A stretch of DNA of 64,000 nucleotides, taken from the NCBI RefSeq assembly GCF_014203595.1, contig NZ_JACHJK010000018.1, forward strand, positions 106,690 to 170,689, in the 5' to 3' direction. This document shows, piece after piece, positions 34,619 to 47,215 of the stretch. Source of the stretch: Streptomyces echinatus (GTDB lineage: Bacteria; Actinomycetota; Actinomycetes; Streptomycetales; Streptomycetaceae). The number at the start of each line of letters is the position of its first letter. Position 1 is the first letter of the stretch. The notes beneath the pieces were generated by a model. It saw nothing but the letters and a program-made list of their open reading frames with translations. It was not told where the DNA came from and did no database searches. A program made the position numbers and the translations under genes.

Positions 34619-35508
34619 GCGCCGTACTGCTTCTCGATCTCCGGGCGGTACGGCATGGACACCGACGCCCCTTCCCGCTGGACGGAGATCGCCGCGGCGG
34701 CGGCCGCCCAGGACAGGGCCTCCCGTACCGGTTTCTCCTCGGCGAGGGCCACGGCGAGCGCCCCGGCGAAGGTGTCGCCCGCGCCCGTGGAGTCCACGGC
34801 GGTCACGTGGGGCGCGGGCACCACCAGGGGTTCGGCGCCCCGGCGCAGGTACAGGCAGCCCGTCGCGCCCAGGGTGACGACGACCTCCGGCACCAGGTCC
34901 AGCAGGGCGGCCGCCGCCTCGCGCGGGTCGGTGCGGTCGGTGAGGAGGACCGCCTCGTACTCGTTCGGCACCAGCAGGTCGGTGACGGCGAGGAGTTCCG
35001 GCGGCAGCGGCTGCGCCGGGGAGGGGGTGAGGACCGTGCGGACGCCGTGCCGGCGGGCCGCCTCCGCGCCCGCGACGACCGCCGCCAACGGGATCTCCAG
35101 CTGCAGCAGCAGCGCGTCGGCGGTGGCGATCAGCCCCTCGTCACCGGGGGAGAGGTGGTCGACGGTGCCGTTGGCGCCGGGGATGACGACGATCGCGTTG
35201 CCGCCCTCGTCGTCCACCACGATGTGCGCGGTGCCGGAGGGCCCCTCCACCGTGCGCAGGAAGTCGGTGTCCACGCCGGATTGTTCGAGGGTCTCGCGCA
35301 GCCGCAGGCCGTAGGCGTCGTTGCCGACCGCGCCGATCATCGAGGCGGTGGCGCCGGCACGGGCCGCGGCGATGGCCTGGTTGGAGCCCTTGCCGCCGGG
35401 GATGGTGCGGAACTCCCGTCCCGTCACGGTCTCCCCGCGCTGCGGGGCCGTGGCGACATAGGTGACGAGGTCCATGTTCGTGCTGCCGAGGACGACGATA
35501 TGGGTCAT
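34615..35508 (-). CDS. rbsK: Ribokinase (PfkB family)
   Basis: The 297-residue PfkB-family kinase has the N-terminal GSTNMDLVTYV, ribokinase-like GGKGSNQAIAAARAGA and the catalytic signature DSTGAGDTFAGALAVAL with the base Asp. Ribose, or a related ribosyl product, is the likely substrate from the GGKGxNQA motif. It lies in the middle of the operon, coupled by ATGA overlaps to a glycohydrolase gene upstream and the CaiB-type gene downstream. This suits phosphorylation of ribose released by the ADP-ribosylglycohydrolase-like enzymes. That pathway link is inference. Confidence 0.9.
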   Translation of the reverse strand: MTHIVVLGSTNMDLVTYVATAPQRGETVTGREFRTIPGGKGSNQAIAAARAGATASMIGAVGNDAYGLRLRETLEQSGVDTDFLRTVEGPSGTAHIVVDDEGGNAIVVIPGANGTVDHLSPGDEGLIATADALLLQLEIPLAAVVAGAEAARRHGVRTVLTPSPAQPLPPELLAVTDLLVPNEYEAVLLTDRTDPREAAAALLDLVPEVVVTLGATGCLYLRRGAEPLVVPAPHVTAVDSTGAGDTFAGALAVALAEEKPVREALSWAAAAAAISVQREGASVSMPYRPEIEKQYGA

Positions 35509-36977
35509 GAGCGGGTCGCCTCCAGGTGGGTGAGGTGGGCGAGGGTGTCGAAGCCGGTGCCGTCGAAGTCGCCGACAGTGGTGGCGAGCCGGTTCTTCAG
35601 CGGGGCCCGCCAGCGGTCGGGGAGCGCCGTGGGGGACCCGGCGAGGAGACCGGCGATGCTGCCGGCGGTGGCGCCGTTGGAGTCCGTGTCCCAGCCGCCG
35701 GACACGGCACGGCAGACGGAGCCGGTGAAGTCGCCGTCCGCGTGGGTGAGCGCGGCGGCGATCAGGGCGGTGTTGGGGAGGGCGTGGACCCAGTGGTGGC
35801 CGGGGCCGTGGACGGCGTGGAGTTCGTCCACCACCCGGTCGAAGTCCCGCTCCGAGGCCGCGAGGCCGACGGCGTGGTCGAGGGCCGCCGCCAGCCGGGA
35901 GCGGGCCGGGACCACCGCACGGCCGGCGCGCAGACAGGCGTGCACGCCGTGCGTGCCGGAGGCGGCCGTGGCGATGGCGGCGGCGGCGAACATCGCGGCG
36001 TAGACGCCGTTGGCGGTGTGGGTGAGGACCGCGTCGCGGTGTGCCTGTTCGGCGGCGGCGGCCGGATCACCGGGGTTGCTCCAGCCGTGCATGTCGGCCC
36101 GGATCAGGGCGCCGATCCACTCGCGGAACGGGTTGCGGTGGCGGGCCGTGTGCGGGGGCTCGATGCCGGCCAGGAGATTGCGGTGGGCGAGGCGCTCGGC
36201 GGTGAAGGTGCGGCCGGGCGGAAGCTCCTCCAGCCAGAGCCGGGCCACGTCGTCGGTGGTGAAGTTCCGCCCGTGGCGCTGGAGGAGGAGCAGATTCAGC
36301 AGGGGATAGTTCAGGTCGTCGTCCTCGGGCATGCCGTCGATGTTCTCGGCGAGGGAGGTGGCGGCCGAGCGGCGGTTCCAGGGGTGGGCGGCCAGGAGGT
36401 CCGCCGGGACTCCCCGCGCGGAGAAGTAGCCGGCGAGGGGCCAGTTCCCGGTCGCCCCGGCGAGGGCGCGGATGCCGTCGAGGGGGAGTTTCTCCACGGG
36501 CTTTCCGAGCAGGCACCCGATGGCCCGGCCCAGCCAGGCGGCTTCCAGGGCCGCCGGACGGAACCCCGCGGGGACGCGCGGCTCCGCCACGACGGAGGAG
36601 CCCGCCCCTCCGGACGGGGCCGGGCACTCGGGGCGCGGGCCGGCCGCCCGCTGCCCGTGACCACCCGGCGCCGGTTCCGCGCGGCCCGCCCGCGCCGGCC
36701 AGTTCGGGCACAGCGACCTGATGCGGGCCAGGTCCGTCGGCTCGTGCTCGGCCAGCGCGCTGGGCAGATCGGCCAGTTCGTCGAGCAGGTCCTCCGCCAG
36801 CAGGCGCAGATAGCGTGAGACGCCGCGCGCTGACGCGCCCGCCCGCTCCGGCGCCTCCGGGCCGCCCGCCGCCCGCCAGCGCGCCTCGACCGCCGACGGC
36901 TCGCGCCCGTCCAGGCGGGCCTGGCGCAGTTCGTGGCCCAGCAGGTCCTCCGGCTGGACCCAGGTCAGACGGAGCAC
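35505..36977 (-). CDS. ADP-ribosylglycohydrolase-fold protein with an N-terminal extension (paralogue D)
   Basis: The 490-residue protein has an N-terminal segment of ~140 residues (LTWVQPEDLLGHELRQA, then helices and a Gly/Pro-rich linker) before the glycohydrolase domain. In that domain the usual GxxxGD reads WLGRAIGCLLGKPVE, with Cys for Asp. Acidic residues remain in PEDDDLNYPLL, FTTDDVARLW and GGWDTDSNGATAGSIAGLL, so at least the C-terminal metal site is intact. The GTG at 36977 has GGAGG 8 nt upstream and overlaps the preceding stop by 13 bp. A hydrolase on ribosyl conjugates is likely; the substrate is unknown. Confidence 0.82.
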   Translation of the reverse strand: MLRLTWVQPEDLLGHELRQARLDGREPSAVEARWRAAGGPEAPERAGASARGVSRYLRLLAEDLLDELADLPSALAEHEPTDLARIRSLCPNWPARAGRAEPAPGGHGQRAAGPRPECPAPSGGAGSSVVAEPRVPAGFRPAALEAAWLGRAIGCLLGKPVEKLPLDGIRALAGATGNWPLAGYFSARGVPADLLAAHPWNRRSAATSLAENIDGMPEDDDLNYPLLNLLLLQRHGRNFTTDDVARLWLEELPPGRTFTAERLAHRNLLAGIEPPHTARHRNPFREWIGALIRADMHGWSNPGDPAAAAEQAHRDAVLTHTANGVYAAMFAAAAIATAASGTHGVHACLRAGRAVVPARSRLAAALDHAVGLAASERDFDRVVDELHAVHGPGHHWVHALPNTALIAAALTHADGDFTGSVCRAVSGGWDTDSNGATAGSIAGLLAGSPTALPDRWRAPLKNRLATTVGDFDGTGFDTLAHLTHLEATRS

Positions 36978-38161
36978 GGCCGGCCTCCGAGCGCGCGGAA
37001 CGCCTGCTCATGAGCGCGCCGGCGGGCCACGTCCCGGTCGAAGATCTCGCACGTGACCTCGGTGAGCGTCCGGGCGGGCGCCCACAGGTCCAGACGGCTG
37101 GCGTCCGCGACCGTCTTCGCCCACTCCTCGGGGACGGGCGAGCCGAGCGCGCCCGCGAGGGCGCCGGCCATCGTGGCGATCGAGTCGCAGTCGCGTCCGT
37201 AGTTGACCGAGCCGAGCACGGCGTGCCGGTAGTCGCCGCCGGAGACCAGCAACATGCCCAGAGCGACCGGGAGTTCCTCGATCGAGTGGAGGCGGGAGGG
37301 GCGGCGGGCGGCCAGGGAGGGCGCGCGGTAGTCCGGGCCGACCGTGTCGTAGGGGGCCACCGCCGCGCGCAGCGGGCCGAGCGCCGACTCGAACTCCCGG
37401 TGGCGGGCGGCGACTTCGCAGACCTTCTCGATCGCGGTGCGGGTGCCGTCCTTGGCCAGGGACAGGCAGGCGGCCACCACCGTGTCCGGGGTCGCCCCCG
37501 GGGCGGCCGCGGCGGCCACCGCCGCGGCGAGGACACCGGCCGCCTCCCTGCCGTACGACGACTGGTGCGCACCGGCGACGTCCAGCGCCTCGGCGTAGGC
37601 GGCGGCCGGGTCGGCCGCGTTGACCAGGCCGACCGGGGTCATGTACATCGCGGCGCCGCAGTTGACGATGTTGCCGACGCCCGCCTCCCGGGGGTCGGCG
37701 TGACCGTAGGCCAGCCGGGTCACCAGCCACTTCTCGGCGAGGAAGAGGCGGTGCAGCGGCAGGGCCTCGGCCTCCAGCTCCGGGATCCAGCGCGGGGTGG
37801 TCATCAGGTCCGGGACCAGGTGCTCGGCGACCGCGTACGCGTCGAGGTGGTCGCGGACACGGTCGTAGACCCGGATCAGCGCGTGCGTCATCAGGGTGTC
37901 GTCGGTGACATGGCCGTCGCCCTTGTGGTACGGCGCGATGGGGCGGGCGGTGCGCCACGCCTCGCCGTGCCAGGGGCCGACGATCCCGCTGACGCGACCG
38001 CCGTGACGTTCGGCGATCTGCTCGGGGGAGTAGCCCTCGACCGGGCCGCCGAGGGCGTCGCCGACAGCGGCACCGACCAGGGCGCCGGTGACGCGGTCGG
38101 CGAGGCCGCTCGGACCCGGGCCGCTGCTTTCTTCTTCTTTGGGCGTCATGCCCCGAATCAT
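36965..38161 (-). CDS. ADP-ribosylglycohydrolase family protein (paralogue C)
   Basis: The 398-residue protein is canonical for the ARH/DraG superfamily: GALVGAAVGDALGGPVEG, HVTDDTLMTHALI and the C-terminal metal motif NYGRDCDSIATMAGALAGAL are all present. These acids bind the catalytic Mg/Mn ions in the family. The ATG at 38161 overlaps the upstream stop (ATGA); MTPKEEE at 38149 is an alternative start. The hydrolysed bond is expected to be an N- or O-glycosidic ribosyl linkage, but the target is unknown. Confidence 0.88.
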   Translation of the reverse strand: MIRGMTPKEEESSGPGPSGLADRVTGALVGAAVGDALGGPVEGYSPEQIAERHGGRVSGIVGPWHGEAWRTARPIAPYHKGDGHVTDDTLMTHALIRVYDRVRDHLDAYAVAEHLVPDLMTTPRWIPELEAEALPLHRLFLAEKWLVTRLAYGHADPREAGVGNIVNCGAAMYMTPVGLVNAADPAAAYAEALDVAGAHQSSYGREAAGVLAAAVAAAAAPGATPDTVVAACLSLAKDGTRTAIEKVCEVAARHREFESALGPLRAAVAPYDTVGPDYRAPSLAARRPSRLHSIEELPVALGMLLVSGGDYRHAVLGSVNYGRDCDSIATMAGALAGALGSPVPEEWAKTVADASRLDLWAPARTLTEVTCEIFDRDVARRRAHEQAFRALGGRPCSV

Positions 38162-39276
38162 CCTCCCGGGCGGGCCGGTTGTGCGGCTTCCAGGAGTCCG
38201 GCGAGTTCCACCAGGTCGGTGCCGGTGAGACGGGGCAGGGTGCAGCCGGGCAGGACGCGGCAGGCCTCCCGCCAGGTGTCCGGGATGGCGGGGCCGCCGC
38301 CGAGGGCGCCGGTGAGCGCGCCCACGAGGGCGGGTGCGGAGTCGGCGACCCGGGACAGACAGGCGGCGGCCGGTACGGCCTCGGCGATTCGGCCCCGGGC
38401 GGCGGTGGCCAGGGCGAGCGCGACGGGGACGGTCTCGGCCGCGGCGATGCCGTAGCTGTAGACGTGGTCGACGATCTGGTGTTCGAGGAGGGGGATCAGG
38501 GCGAACGCGGACGCGCTGTCCTCGGCCAGGGCGAGCGCGTGGCGGGTGTTGCGGCCGATCTCCGTGTCCGCCGGGAGTTCGGCCAGCGCGGCCGTGACGC
38601 AGGCGTCCGTGTCCGCGCCGGCGAGGGCGAGCGAGAGGGCCGCCGCCATGGCGCGGGCGCCGTGCACCCCGTCGCCGTCCTGGGTGTAGCGGGCGTCGAA
38701 CTCGGCGAGCGCGGCGGCCTGTTGCGGATCGCCGGGGTGGGCCACGGCGAGCACGCAGGCGCGGACGCAGGCCGCGTCGTCGAAGTAGTGCGGATTGTCG
38801 TGGCCGGTGGCGGGCGGGCGCAGGCCGGTGGCGAGGTTGCCGAGGCCGGCGCGGACGGAGATACGGGCGCGCAAAGGCAGGACGGCGGACTCGATCTCGG
38901 GTGCGCGGTCCGCCGCGGCGGCGACCTCCGCGGCCACGGCGGTCCAGGTGAGGTCGATGGCGGCGCGGGTACGGCGCTCCCGGCTGAGGTCACCGAGGAC
39001 GTCGGCGTCGCCGGCCCGCAGGACCGCCTCCGCGGCGAACACCGCCCACTCGGCGTCGTCGGAGGGGCCGAGGCGGAGGGGCTCGGGGGGCTGGTTGAGG
39101 GCGATCGGCACCGGGAGGGTGGTGGTGGCGTTCTGTTCGGCGAAGGTGTCCAGTTCCCGGGTGAGGCGGCGGGTCCACTCGGGCATGCGGGCGGCGCGGT
39201 GCCGGGCGGCGGGCCAGCCGGCGGCGTCTCCCGCGGCGAGGCCGAGGAGGAGGCCCTCGATACGGCGCGTCGTCAT
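38158..39276 (-). CDS. ADP-ribosylglycohydrolase-fold protein with degenerate metal site (paralogue B)
   Basis: The 372-residue protein has the ARH N-terminal helix LLGLAAGDAAGWPAARH and PSDDAEWAVFAAE in place of the usual TDDT. The C-terminal GRDxDS motif is replaced by LSRVADSAPALVGALTGAL, losing the Arg-Asp pair and one metal ligand. It may therefore be inactive, altered in specificity, or a non-catalytic partner of the adjacent paralogues. It is coupled by 4-bp overlaps to the genes on both sides. The fold is clear and the activity is doubtful. Confidence 0.78.
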   Translation of the reverse strand: MTTRRIEGLLLGLAAGDAAGWPAARHRAARMPEWTRRLTRELDTFAEQNATTTLPVPIALNQPPEPLRLGPSDDAEWAVFAAEAVLRAGDADVLGDLSRERRTRAAIDLTWTAVAAEVAAAADRAPEIESAVLPLRARISVRAGLGNLATGLRPPATGHDNPHYFDDAACVRACVLAVAHPGDPQQAAALAEFDARYTQDGDGVHGARAMAAALSLALAGADTDACVTAALAELPADTEIGRNTRHALALAEDSASAFALIPLLEHQIVDHVYSYGIAAAETVPVALALATAARGRIAEAVPAAACLSRVADSAPALVGALTGALGGGPAIPDTWREACRVLPGCTLPRLTGTDLVELAGLLEAAQPARPGG

Positions 39277-41120
39277 GACGGACCCTCACTGTCCGCCTGC
39301 CCGGCATTCCCGGCTCCCACCAAGGGACTCCGGCTCCTGTCGGTGCGCTCCGCCGGGCCCCCCGCCCACTCGCCGTCCGGCTCGGGCGTCCGGCCCGCCG
39401 GGGCAGGGGGTGAGGCGGGCTCGGGGGGCTCGGGGGGCGGACTGAGGGCCGGTGGGAAGGGGACCGGGCCGGTGGCACGGGTGGCGGAGGGAGGGGTCCG
39501 CTCGGCGGGCGGGGCGGCGGCCGGTGGGGGTGGGAGGGGAGCGGCCGGCTGGAGCGCTGCGGCCGGGGGTGGGAGGGGAGCGGCCGGCTGGAGCGCTGCC
39601 GCCGGGGGTGGGAGGGGAGCGGCCGGCTGGAGCGCTGCCGCCGGGGGTGCGTTCCGTGCCGGATCCGGCAGCATTCCGGCCAGCACCACCACGTCCGCCT
39701 CCAGCGCGAGTGCCTCGCCGACACTCCCTGCCGCGAGGATCGGCTCCGCCCCGATGGCAGCCCCTGGCGTGGCGATGAACTCTGCTTCGGTGGCGGTGCC
39801 TGGCACGGGGACGACCTCTGCTTCGGTGGCAGCCCCCGGCATGGGGACGATCTCCGCTTCGGCGGCGGTCTCCGCCATCGGGTGGGACTCTGCCTGGACG
39901 ACGGTCGCCGCCGACGCCGTCGTGGCCATCTCCGCGGCAGGCGCCACCGGAACGGCTCGTACCCGCTCGGCACTCCCCGCTGCTCGGAGCACCACAGCCT
40001 CCGCGACGGTCGCCGCCTCCTCCACCACTCTCCTTTCCCCGATCACCGGCCCTTCCCCGATCACCCTCGCTTCCACGATCACCCGCACCCCGCTGGCCGG
40101 CCCCGCGTCCGCCGGCTCCCCGGCCTCCCGGCTCACCAGCAGGTCCGCCACCTCCAGGACGTGGTGGCCCGCCATGGAGGGCAGGCATCGCCCCCGTACG
40201 GGACCGATGGCCGTCGCCCAGGCCGTGGGGATCGCGGCGAGACCCTGGGTCGCGCCGGACAGGGCGCCCGCCACCGCCGCCGTCGTGTCCGCGTCGCGGC
40301 CCATGTTGACGGCCGTCAGCACCGCCTCCCGGAAGTCGCCGTCGGCCGCCGCGTACGCGCCGAACGCGAGGGCCACCGCCTCGGGCGCCAGATCGGTCCA
40401 GGGGTAGCCGCCGATGACGACGGCGGAGCGGACCGCGCGCTCGCCGTGATGGGCGACCGCCACCGCGCGCCGCAGCGACCGGGCCGTCCAGGAGTCGTCC
40501 GGGACGACGGCGAGGGCGGCGGCGATCACCACCGGAACGGGGGCGCCGGTCATCGCCGCCGCGACCCCGGCCGCGACGGCCTGACCGCCGTAGATGCCCT
40601 CGCCGTCGTGGCTGACCGAGCCGTCGACGGCCACCAGACGGGCCGCCTCGGCCGGGCGCCCGGCGGCGAAGACGCCGAAGGGGGCCGCCCGCATCGCCAG
40701 GCCGTCGCTCCAGGCGTGCCGGTGCTGGGCCGAGATGGGGGCGGCAAGACCCCGGCGCAGGTTCTCCAGGGTGCCGCGCTCACTGAAGCCCGCCCCGCGG
40801 AAGGGGCCCTCGGCCCGGTCGGCGATCCACTCGTGCCAGGCCGCCTCCACATGTGCCGGGGTGAGCGCCGAGCCGTGCCGGGCCAGCAGCAGTCCGGAGA
40901 AGATCGCGTACTCGGTGTCGTCCGTGCCGCACGGCTCGTCGGTGACGTAGCCCGTGATGCGGCCCCAGCGGGCGCGGATCTCGGAGGGCCTGAGGTTCTC
41001 CGCGGGTGCTCCCAGCGCGTCGCCCACGGCCAGACCGAGCAGCGCCCCGCGGGCCCGCTCGCGCGGTCCGGCGGCGTCCCCGGGCGCCGGGACCGGGGGA
41101 GTGCGGGCGATCGATGCCAT
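39273..41120 (-). CDS. ADP-ribosylglycohydrolase with long repetitive C-terminal tail (paralogue A)
   Basis: This is the first gene of the operon, encoding 615 residues. Residues ~20-330 are a canonical glycohydrolase domain with GALLGLAVGDALGAPAE, GTDDTEYAIFSGLL and NMGRDADTTAAVAGALSG. The last ~280 residues are low complexity: an Ala/Glu/Val-rich stretch with repeated VP.PG.ATEAE units. Three 13-residue Pro/Ala repeats (AAALQPAAPLPPP type) and a Pro-rich end follow. Such a tail is unusual for the family, where ~300-350 residues is normal. The ATG at 41120 has AGGAGG 7 nt upstream; the ORF extends to 41147 but without support. Confidence 0.85.
   Translation of the reverse strand: MASIARTPPVPAPGDAAGPRERARGALLGLAVGDALGAPAENLRPSEIRARWGRITGYVTDEPCGTDDTEYAIFSGLLLARHGSALTPAHVEAAWHEWIADRAEGPFRGAGFSERGTLENLRRGLAAPISAQHRHAWSDGLAMRAAPFGVFAAGRPAEAARLVAVDGSVSHDGEGIYGGQAVAAGVAAAMTGAPVPVVIAAALAVVPDDSWTARSLRRAVAVAHHGERAVRSAVVIGGYPWTDLAPEAVALAFGAYAAADGDFREAVLTAVNMGRDADTTAAVAGALSGATQGLAAIPTAWATAIGPVRGRCLPSMAGHHVLEVADLLVSREAGEPADAGPASGVRVIVEARVIGEGPVIGERRVVEEAATVAEAVVLRAAGSAERVRAVPVAPAAEMATTASAATVVQAESHPMAETAAEAEIVPMPGAATEAEVVPVPGTATEAEFIATPGAAIGAEPILAAGSVGEALALEADVVVLAGMLPDPARNAPPAAALQPAAPLPPPAAALQPAAPLPPPAAALQPAAPLPPPPAAAPPAERTPPSATRATGPVPFPPALSPPPEPPEPASPPAPAGRTPEPDGEWAGGPAERTDRSRSPLVGAGNAGQADSEGPS
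39526..39642. repeat. 39-bp tandem repeat, three copies, coding for 13-residue Pro/Ala units
   Basis: Near-identical 39-bp units begin at 39526, 39565 and 39604, and a fourth diverges after 6 bp at 39643. The unit is a multiple of three, so copy-number change would keep paralogue A in frame. Confidence 0.9.
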
Positions 41121-41347
41121 GGACGGCCTCCTTCGGCGGGGTCGCACGGGACCCTTTGCGGATGTGTCCCACGGGTGGCGTCCGGACGAGCCGGGAGCGC
41201 GTCTCTGTCACCCGCTCGGCATCTGAGCCAGCATTCGCACACCTGAGCACTCACCAGCAAAAGCGCAGGTTAGCCCAGCCTTTCCTTGCTGGCGAAGAGG
41301 GAATCACGCGAGTAGGTTCTGTGTTGTCGAAAAGTAGAACTCGTCCA

Positions 41348-41368
41348 AAGTTAGCTTTGGCTAAGCTT
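41348..41368. promoter_or_regulatory. Interrupted palindrome TTAGC-TTTG-GCTAA before the VIT transporter gene
   Basis: TTAGC (41351-41355) and GCTAA (41360-41364) are perfect arms. AAG and CTT extend them with one bulged G. It ends 16 bp before the ATG and overlaps TAAGCT, a possible -10. The TTAGnnnnnnCTAA character recalls DtxR-family metal-regulator boxes, which would suit an Fe/Mn transporter. It is not a strict consensus match. Confidence 0.4.
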
Positions 41369-41384
41369 CCCTGGGGGACCCGTC

Positions 41385-42116
41385 ATGGCCATCATCGAGA
41401 CCGAGGCCGCGCTGCATGTGGCGCACCGTGACAACCACACGCACCGCGACGTCAACGGCGGCTGGCTGCGTCCCGCCGTCTTCGGCGCGATGGACGGCCT
41501 GGTCTCCAACCTCGCCCTGATGACGGGCGTGGCCGGCGGGTCGGTGAGCCAGCAGACCATCGTCATCACCGGTCTCGCCGGCCTGGCCGCCGGTGCCTTC
41601 TCGATGGCCGCGGGCGAGTACACCTCCGTCGCCTCGCAGCGGGAGCTGGTCGAGGCTGAACTCGACGTCGAGCGTCGTGAGCTGCGCAAGCACCCGCAGG
41701 ACGAGGAGAACGAGCTGGCCGAGCTGTACGTGGCCCGCGGGGTCGAGCCGGATCTGGCCCGGCAGGTCGCCCGGCAGCTGTCGAAGGATCCTGAGCAGGC
41801 CCTGGAGATACACGCCCGCGAGGAGCTGGGCATAGACCCCGGCGACCTGCCCTCTCCCCTGGTCGCGGCCGTGTCGTCCTTCGGGTCCTTCGCCCTCGGC
41901 GCCCTGCTGCCCCTGCTGCCGTACCTGCTCGGCGCGACCGTGCTGTGGCCCGCCGTGCTGCTCGCGCTCGCCGGGCTCTTCGGGTGCGGTGCCGTGGTGG
42001 CCAAGGTGACCGCGCGCAGCTGGTGGTTCAGCGGCCTGCGGCAGCTCGCGCTCGGTGGTGCGGCGGCCGGTGTGACGTACGCCCTGGGCAGCCTGTTCGG
42101 AACGGCCGTAGGATAG
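41385..42116 (+). CDS. VIT1/CCC1 family Fe(II)/Mn(II) transporter
   Basis: The 243-residue membrane protein opens with the VIT-family helix motif RPAVFGAMDGLVSNLALMTG, then GLAAGAFSMAAGEYTSVASQ. A charged cytoplasmic metal-binding-type segment (ELVEAELDVERRELRKHP and on to ~145) and three further hydrophobic segments follow. Family members move Fe2+ or Mn2+ out of the cytosol into a compartment or the outside, protecting from metal excess. GGGGG is spaced 7 nt from the ATG. It is divergent from the glycohydrolase operon and ends in a hairpin. Confidence 0.9.
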   Translation: MAIIETEAALHVAHRDNHTHRDVNGGWLRPAVFGAMDGLVSNLALMTGVAGGSVSQQTIVITGLAGLAAGAFSMAAGEYTSVASQRELVEAELDVERRELRKHPQDEENELAELYVARGVEPDLARQVARQLSKDPEQALEIHAREELGIDPGDLPSPLVAAVSSFGSFALGALLPLLPYLLGATVLWPAVLLALAGLFGCGAVVAKVTARSWWFSGLRQLALGGAAAGVTYALGSLFGTAVG

Positions 42117-42122
42117 GCGACC

Positions 42123-42152
42123 GGTACCTATGCGATGGGCCGCATAAGTACC
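42123..42152 (+). terminator. Hairpin after the VIT transporter gene
   Basis: The 12-bp arms GGTACCTATGCG and CGCATAAGTACC have one mismatch and a 6-nt loop, starting 7 bp after the stop. It opens the 506-bp gene-free stretch before gltB, which otherwise holds the repeat array at 42330 and the gltB promoter. Confidence 0.6.
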
Positions 42153-42329
42153 CGTTACCCGTTGGTTTCGAGTGCTCGACCACGGGGCATGAGCCGTAAG
42201 CACCGTGGGCAATGACGCCTGCTGCACCCCTGCGGGGTGGGCGATGACGCCCTCCCCGGCCCCTTCGGGCCGCCGGACGCCGATCCGACCGATCCTGTCC
42301 GCGCCGGTCCCCGCACACGTCTGGCCGCC

Positions 42330-42480
42330 CGCGCGGCACCCGCCGCCCTCGCGCGGCACCCCCGCCGCCACCGGGCGGCACCACCGCCGTCACCGCACGG
42401 CACCCCGCCGTAACCGCACGGCGACACTGCCGCAACCGAACGGCACTCGCCGCGTCCGCATGCACCTCGGCCGCGACCGC
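42330..42480. repeat. Array of about seven degenerate 20-22-bp repeats upstream of gltB
   Basis: Successive units begin CGCGCGGCAC, CGCGCGGCAC, CGGGCGGCAC, CGCACGGCAC, CGCACGGCGA, CGAACGGCAC and CGCATGCACC, each followed by a CGCCG-type block. The units are contiguous and gradually diverging. The array ends about 50 bp before the GlnR-like box and contains no plausible ORF. Confidence 0.6.
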
Positions 42481-42532
42481 GGCGTCCGCATGTTGGAACG
42501 GCCTATCCGGTTCCCGGAAACCGCCCCATCAT

Positions 42533-42559
42533 GTAATCTGCACGAAATTTTGATCTCAC
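42533..42559 (+). promoter_or_regulatory. GlnR-like box upstream of gltB
   Basis: GTAAT (42533-42537), six bases, GAAAT (42544-42548), six bases, CTCAC (42555-42559). The Streptomyces GlnR a/b-site pattern, from memory, is GTnAC-N6-GAAAC repeated every 11 bp. The first pair matches 8 of 9 defined bases apart from terminal T for C in each half, and the third half-site 4 of 5. It lies 64 bp upstream of the gltB start. Confidence 0.55.
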
Positions 42560-42622
42560 GCAGAGGGCCAACGTCGTCCCTCGGCACTTGCCACATGCCT
42601 CATGACGACGACGGGAGAGCCG

Positions 42623-47207
<4,585 letters not shown>

Positions 47208-47215
<8 letters not shown>

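Noticed and set aside
41264..41282. DtxR/IdeR iron box in the VIT upstream region
   Set aside because: Only about 11 of 19 positions fit a recalled 19-bp consensus, with poor symmetry. The palindrome at 41348 is the better candidate.
42330..42480. Possible CRISPR array
   Set aside because: The units are contiguous, degenerate and without spacers; no cas genes are present.
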